From: Bdellovibrionales bacterium
Lineage (GTDB): Bacteria > Bdellovibrionota > Bdellovibrionia > Bdellovibrionales > UBA1609
Assembly: GCA_020434645.1 (NCBI GenBank)
Contig: JAGRAK010000045.1
Span: forward strand, 1 to 10,200
Direction: 5' to 3'
Length of the DNA stretch: 10,200 bases
The translations under genes were made by a program, and so were the position numbers. The notes under the pieces were generated by a model. That model was not told the origin of the DNA, did no database searches, and worked only from the letters and a program-made list of their open reading frames with translations. Position 1 is the stretch's first letter; every line of letters starts with the position of its first letter. This document shows, in pieces, positions 6,855-10,200 of this stretch.

Positions 6855-7141
6855 GGCGCCTCTCCATCATCAGATATCTTAAATTCTTTCATATCTTCTT
6901 TATGCGCGATAGCCTGGACTTCAATTCCTCGCACTTCAGCCCGCTCTGGACCAACAAGCAGCAGTTTTCGTAACTCTTCTAGCTTCTCAGGCAAGCCCTG
7001 TGCAACGACCTCAACTCTTCCGTCTCTCAAATTGCGCACCCAACCAGACAATCCAAGCCGGTTTGCACATCCTTGCGTATAGAAACGAAAGCTCACTCCT
7101 TGCACCCTGCCTGTTATCAATAAGTGTTGGGTGATTCTCAT
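6839..7141 (-). CDS. acyP: Acylphosphatase
   Basis: Small cytoplasmic enzyme that hydrolyses acyl phosphates to carboxylate and phosphate. The 100-residue protein carries both family signatures. GRVQGVSFRFYTQ (11-23) includes the phosphate-binding loop and catalytic Arg19; GWVRNLRDGRVEVVAQG (33-49) includes catalytic Asn37. Length is normal (about 90-100), with a short extra C-terminus DDGEAPCLKK. The ATG at 7139-7141 has no Shine-Dalgarno: the six bases before it are AAAAAC, directly preceded by a good -10. It overlaps the downstream membrane-protein gene by 16 bp, giving a two-gene minus-strand unit that is divergent from the nucleoside phosphorylase operon. The physiological substrate of bacterial acylphosphatases is generally uncertain, and the neighbour gives no clue. 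Confidence 0.94.
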   Translation of the reverse strand: MRITQHLLITGRVQGVSFRFYTQGCANRLGLSGWVRNLRDGRVEVVAQGLPEKLEELRKLLLVGPERAEVRGIEVQAIAHKEDMKEFKISDDGEAPCLKK

Positions 7142-7147
7142 GTTTTT

Positions 7148-7176
7148 ATGATAGGTAGATCTCGTTATTTCGTCAT
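7148..7176 (-). promoter_or_regulatory. Candidate acyP promoter placing the transcript start at the ATG
   Basis: Read on the minus strand: ATGACG (complement of 7171-7176; 4 of 6 to TTGACA), a 17-bp spacer, then TATCAT (complement of 7148-7153; 5 of 6 to TATAAT). Only six bases, AAAAAC, separate the -10 from the acyP ATG. A transcript starting at the usual distance would begin at or next to the start codon, giving a leaderless mRNA. This fits the missing Shine-Dalgarno. Confidence 0.5.
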
Positions 7177-7196
7177 CCCTCGATGGCGGCCTTAAA

Positions 7197-7210
7197 TATA
7201 TAACGCGGGG
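7197..7210 (+). promoter_or_regulatory. Possible -10 and G-rich ribosome site for the nucleoside operon
   Basis: The overlapping -10-like hexamers TATATA (7197-7202) and TATAAC (7199-7204) lie just before the first gene. No acceptable -35 is found at 16-18 bp. GCGGGG (7205-7210), five bases before the ATG, is the only Shine-Dalgarno-like sequence. No palindromic operator of DeoR or CytR type stands out in this 74-bp gap. Confidence 0.25.
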
Positions 7211-7215
7211 CGACT

Positions 7216-8538
7216 ATGGGTTTTATACCGGCTGAATTAATCAAGAAAAAGAAACATGGCGGCGAACATTCTCGCGAAGAAATTCTTTGGCTCATCAATT
7301 CATTTACCTCTGGTGACCTCCCCGATTATCAGATGTCTTCGTGGGCAATGGCCGTTTGGTTTAAGGGAATGACGACAAGTGAAATTGCATATTTGACTGA
7401 GGCCATGCGGGACTCTGGGGATAAATTTAATTTTTCAAATATAAAAGGACCGCGCATTGATAAACACAGCACGGGCGGAGTCGGTGATAAGACGACATTG
7501 ATCATCGGCCCTATTCTCGCTGCCGCAAAGGTTCACATCCCTATGATTGCAGGTCGCGGACTAGGTCACACTGGCGGCACGCTTGATAAATTAGAAAGCA
7601 TCCCCGGATTTCGCGTTTCACTCACTCGCGCAGAATTTCAAGAACATGTTGAAAAACATTTTTTCTCGCTCATTGCACAGACCGAAGACATCTGCCCTGC
7701 CGACCGCAAACTCTATGCACTAAGAGATGTTACGGGCACGGTCGATTCTCTGCCGCTCATATGCGGCAGTATAATGTCAAAAAAATTAGCCGAAGATCTG
7801 ACAGGCCTTGTTCTCGACGTGAAATTTGGCTCTGGCGCGTTCATGAAGTCAGTCCCCGAAGCTCTCGAACTCGCCACTCTACTAAAAGACACCGGAGAAA
7901 AAAATGGCGTGCGTGTAACCGCCCTTCTAACCAATATGAACGAGCCCCTCGGTCGCTTCGTCGGAAACTCTGTTGAAGTTCAAGAGTGTGTCGACATCCT
8001 CAGCGGCAAAAAATTTATAGATCGCGGTATAGATTTCTACGAAAATACCCGAAAACTTTCTTTAGAACTCTCAGGCCACATGCTTTATCTTGCTGAGAAA
8101 TCCGCTACTGTTGCTGAGGGTTTGGCGTTAGCAGAAAGCTTACTCGCATCTGGTGCCGCTCTTACTGCGTTTAAAGAATTAGTTTTTCGCCAAGGGCCTG
8201 GCGATCTTTCAAAATTGCCACTTGCAAAATCTTCCCTTGATGTTGCCGCTCTTCAGAGTGGTTTTATCCACAAAATCAACACAGAGGCGGTTGGTCTTGC
8301 GTCCATTGAACTCGGCGCTGGTCGGCGAGTTGCTTCAGATAAAATCGACATGACCGCAGGAATTGAAGTTCTCTGCAAACTTGGAATGAAAGTAGAGGCC
8401 GGTCAGCCGATTTTCAGAATATTTGGAAACTGTGAGGAAAAATTCGAGGGCGCACGCCAACTCCTGCTAACTGCTATTGAAATTAACGACGCGCCACCAA
8501 AGGACCTCTTGCCATTAATCGTGAAGGTGTTAACGTAA
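7216..8538 (+). CDS. Pyrimidine-nucleoside / thymidine phosphorylase
   Basis: Cytoplasmic dimeric enzyme that splits thymidine, and in the Pdp subtype also uridine, with phosphate into base and (deoxy)ribose-1-phosphate. The 440 residues match the family (about 430-440). The phosphate-binding stretch is KHSTGGVGDKTTL (83-95). The family signature is AGRGLGHTGGTLDKLES (112-128). The nucleobase-contact region is LYALRDVTGTVDS (166-178) followed by SIMSKKLA (185-192), so R170, S185 and K189 correspond by pattern to Arg171, Ser186 and Lys190 of E. coli DeoA. The C-terminal domain includes GLASIELGAGRRVASDKID (360-378). All key residues are present. It is first in a three-gene operon, 14 bp before the purine nucleoside phosphorylase. 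I cannot decide between deoA-type (thymidine-specific) and pdp-type from sequence alone, so no symbol is given. Confidence 0.94.
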   Translation: MGFIPAELIKKKKHGGEHSREEILWLINSFTSGDLPDYQMSSWAMAVWFKGMTTSEIAYLTEAMRDSGDKFNFSNIKGPRIDKHSTGGVGDKTTLIIGPILAAAKVHIPMIAGRGLGHTGGTLDKLESIPGFRVSLTRAEFQEHVEKHFFSLIAQTEDICPADRKLYALRDVTGTVDSLPLICGSIMSKKLAEDLTGLVLDVKFGSGAFMKSVPEALELATLLKDTGEKNGVRVTALLTNMNEPLGRFVGNSVEVQECVDILSGKKFIDRGIDFYENTRKLSLELSGHMLYLAEKSATVAEGLALAESLLASGAALTAFKELVFRQGPGDLSKLPLAKSSLDVAALQSGFIHKINTEAVGLASIELGAGRRVASDKIDMTAGIEVLCKLGMKVEAGQPIFRIFGNCEEKFEGARQLLLTAIEINDAPPKDLLPLIVKVLT

Positions 8539-8552
8539 TTTAAGGGGTTTTC

Positions 8553-9371
8553 ATGTCTCTAGTAGAAAATTTGAAAGAATCCGTAGCCTACATACGAGAG
8601 GTGAGTAAACTACGCCCACGCGTTGGCATTACACTCGGCTCAGGGCTTTCTGGTTTTGTTAAGGGTGTTCAAGTAGAAGCCACTATTCCATATAAAGATA
8701 TTCCACATTTCTCGCCGTCTTCAGTAGAGGGGCACCCGGGCAACCTTATACTTGGACACGTCGGCCAAACACCACTAGTAATCTTACAAGGACGCATTCA
8801 TTTTTATGAAGGCCACACAATGGATAAGGTGGTTTACCCGACACGAGTTGTGGCCCAGCTTGGTATCGAAAAACTCATACTCACTAACGCCGCAGGCGGG
8901 CTTGATCCAGATATGCAGCCTGGTGATTTTATGTTGATACGTGATCATATTAATCTCACCGGCACGAACCCACTCATTGGCCCCAACATTTCTTCACTTG
9001 GTTTGCGCTTTCCGGATATGACTTCTGCTTATGATAAAGAGATGGTTGAAAAAGCCGCAAGCATACTGCGCGCTAAAAAAATTCGTCACTCTGTTGGAGT
9101 ATATTGTGGAGTCACGGGGCCAACTTATGAAACGGCTGCAGAAGTTCGCTACTTACATCAAATTGGCGGCCATGCCGTAGGCATGTCTACTGTTCCTGAA
9201 AATATTGCAGCCAAACACATGGGTTTACGCGTTTGTGGGATTAGTTGTATTTCAAATCTAGCCACCGGACTTTCTCAATCTGCCATTACTCATGATGAAG
9301 TTAAAGAAACTGCATCGCGCGTAGAAAAAGAATTTATAGAATTTCTTTCTGAGTTTATCTCTGGCCTATGA
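8553..9371 (+). CDS. punA: Purine nucleoside phosphorylase, trimeric class
   Basis: Phosphorolyses inosine, guanosine and their deoxy forms to base plus (deoxy)ribose-1-phosphate. The 272 residues match the trimeric PNP family. Motifs in order: phosphate loop TLGSGLSGF (27-35), SSVEGHPGNL (57-66, H61), LQGRIHFYEGH (78-88, with R81, H83, Y85), TNAAGGL (111-117), GPTYETAAEVR (189-199, base-binding E193), VGMSTVPE (209-216) and SCISNLATG (231-239). N235 aligns by pattern with human Asn243, the residue that favours 6-oxopurines; methylthioadenosine phosphorylases have Asp there. This argues for PNP over MTAP. Shine-Dalgarno AAGGGG lies 7 bases before the ATG. The stop overlaps the next start (ATGA), so translation is likely coupled to the deaminase. 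The gene symbol follows common usage (also called deoD2 or pnp1). Confidence 0.94.
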   Translation: MSLVENLKESVAYIREVSKLRPRVGITLGSGLSGFVKGVQVEATIPYKDIPHFSPSSVEGHPGNLILGHVGQTPLVILQGRIHFYEGHTMDKVVYPTRVVAQLGIEKLILTNAAGGLDPDMQPGDFMLIRDHINLTGTNPLIGPNISSLGLRFPDMTSAYDKEMVEKAASILRAKKIRHSVGVYCGVTGPTYETAAEVRYLHQIGGHAVGMSTVPENIAAKHMGLRVCGISCISNLATGLSQSAITHDEVKETASRVEKEFIEFLSEFISGL

Positions 9372-10200
9372 GTTCATTCCCACGACTGCTAACTGGCGGA
9401 ACAATCGTTACTCAAAATAAAAATCGAGACGTGTTTGTCGGCGACATTCTAATACAAAAAAATAAAATAGTTAAGATTGCAAAAGAAATCACACCCCCAC
9501 ATAACGCCGATATAATTGATGCTAAAAATCAGTTTGTGATACCTGGACTCATTCAAGCACACACCCATTTATGCCAAGCACTTTTTCGCGGACACGCAGA
9601 CGATTTGCCGCTTCTAGATTGGCTGAAAAACAAAATTTGGCCTTTTGAGAAAAATCATAACGAAAATTCGATTCAGGCTTCGGCAAGAATCGGCCTCTAC
9701 GAAATGCAGCGCCTGGGCACCACAACCATTTTAGATATGGCGACCGTACAACACACTGATTCGTTATTTGAAGAGGTTATTCGCTCTAAGATCCGTTACT
9801 TTGGCGGCAAATGTCTGATGGACTTTAAAAAATACTCCGGCCCGCTTTACGAAGATATCGACACTACGCTCAAAGATTTAGAAAGCCAAATTTCTAAATG
9901 GCACCAAAAAAATGATCTCATCGATTATGTTATATCACCAAGATTTGCGATCTCTTGCACGGACAGCTTGTTAAAAGAATGTAGCGCGCTACAGAAAACT
10001 CATGACTTACTTATTCACACCCATGCAAGCGAAAGCAAAGATGAAGTTGCACTTATTAAAAAACGAACTGGCTACAACAATATTGATTATCTTGCACATC
10101 TTGGCCTTTTAAATTCTAAAACTATTATTGTGCACGGCGTACATGTCACTCGCACTGAACTTAAAAAGATGATTCAGGCTAATGCAAAATTGGTTCACTG
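9368..10200 (+). CDS. Amidohydrolase, 5'-deoxyadenosine/SAH/MTA deaminase family (3' end outside window)
   Basis: Metal-dependent aminohydrolase that probably deaminates an adenosine-type nucleoside. It starts at the ATG overlapping the PNP stop and stays open to the window end (277 codons; about 430-450 expected). Metal ligands visible are H65 and H67 (PGLIQAHTHL) and H219; E222 in HTHASES (217-223) would be the catalytic acid/base, and H256 (VHGVH) lies where the family has another active-site His. The metal-binding Asp should lie beyond the edge, which cuts just after LVHC, where PSN normally follows. FRGHADDLPLLDWL and KIWPFE are typical of the deaminases labelled MtaD, SAH deaminase or 5'-deoxyadenosine deaminase; guanine deaminases differ at these sites. 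Its overlap with punA suggests it feeds inosine-type products to PNP. The exact substrate is not fixed by what is visible. Confidence 0.85.
   Translation, partial: MSSFPRLLTGGTIVTQNKNRDVFVGDILIQKNKIVKIAKEITPPHNADIIDAKNQFVIPGLIQAHTHLCQALFRGHADDLPLLDWLKNKIWPFEKNHNENSIQASARIGLYEMQRLGTTTILDMATVQHTDSLFEEVIRSKIRYFGGKCLMDFKKYSGPLYEDIDTTLKDLESQISKWHQKNDLIDYVISPRFAISCTDSLLKECSALQKTHDLLIHTHASESKDEVALIKKRTGYNNIDYLAHLGLLNSKTIIVHGVHVTRTELKKMIQANAKLVH

Noticed and set aside
1..10200. Defence island, CRISPR array, toxin-antitoxin pair, mobile element or new multi-gene system
   Set aside because: Every long frame is assigned to a housekeeping, pilus, protease or nucleoside gene. There are no spaced palindromic repeats, transposase motifs, terminal inverted repeats, integrase genes or small toxin-antitoxin pairs, and intergenic gaps are all under 170 bp.

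Overview
The window looks like ordinary chromosome from a Gram-negative bacterium of moderate GC content. I see no insertion sequence, prophage, CRISPR array, rRNA or tRNA. Three features suggest a deltaproteobacterial or Bdellovibrio-like lineage: a ribosomal protein L21 with a long Lys/Ala tail, a PilT retraction ATPase beside RNase G, and a large Met-zincin lipoprotein. This placement is inferred from gene content and has not been confirmed by any search.

Layout. Bases 1-2289 hold a minus-strand pair, rng (RNase G/E family) followed by rplU (L21 with a repetitive basic tail). In many bacteria this pair precedes rpmA and obgE, which would lie to the left of the window. A 78-bp divergent gap (2290-2367) leads into plus-strand pilT (2368-3702), which carries a C-terminal Pro/Ala/Gln-rich extension. 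After a 114-bp gap comes an 860-residue predicted lipoprotein metalloprotease (3817-6399). It converges on a minus-strand pair, acyP (acylphosphatase) and a small two-helix membrane protein, with an 11-bp perfect inverted repeat at the junction. From 7216 to the right edge runs a tight plus-strand operon: pyrimidine-nucleoside phosphorylase, a 14-bp gap, purine nucleoside phosphorylase, a 4-bp ATGA overlap, and an amidohydrolase of the 5'-deoxyadenosine/SAH/MTA deaminase family cut off by the window end.

How the genes work together. The right-hand operon is a nucleoside-salvage and catabolic unit. The phosphorylases split pyrimidine and 6-oxopurine nucleosides into base plus (deoxy)ribose-1-phosphate. 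The deaminase could turn adenosine-type nucleosides into the inosine-type substrates that this class of PNP accepts. The left-hand pair belongs to RNA processing and ribosome assembly. PilT drives type IV pilus retraction and the neighbouring protease is probably in the envelope, but no operon joins them. I found no convincing undescribed multi-gene system. The points most worth a second look are the L21 tail and its 15-bp DNA repeats, the PilT extension, a possible leaderless acyP transcript, a possible sigma-28-like promoter before pilT, and the deaminase-PNP-Pdp coupling.
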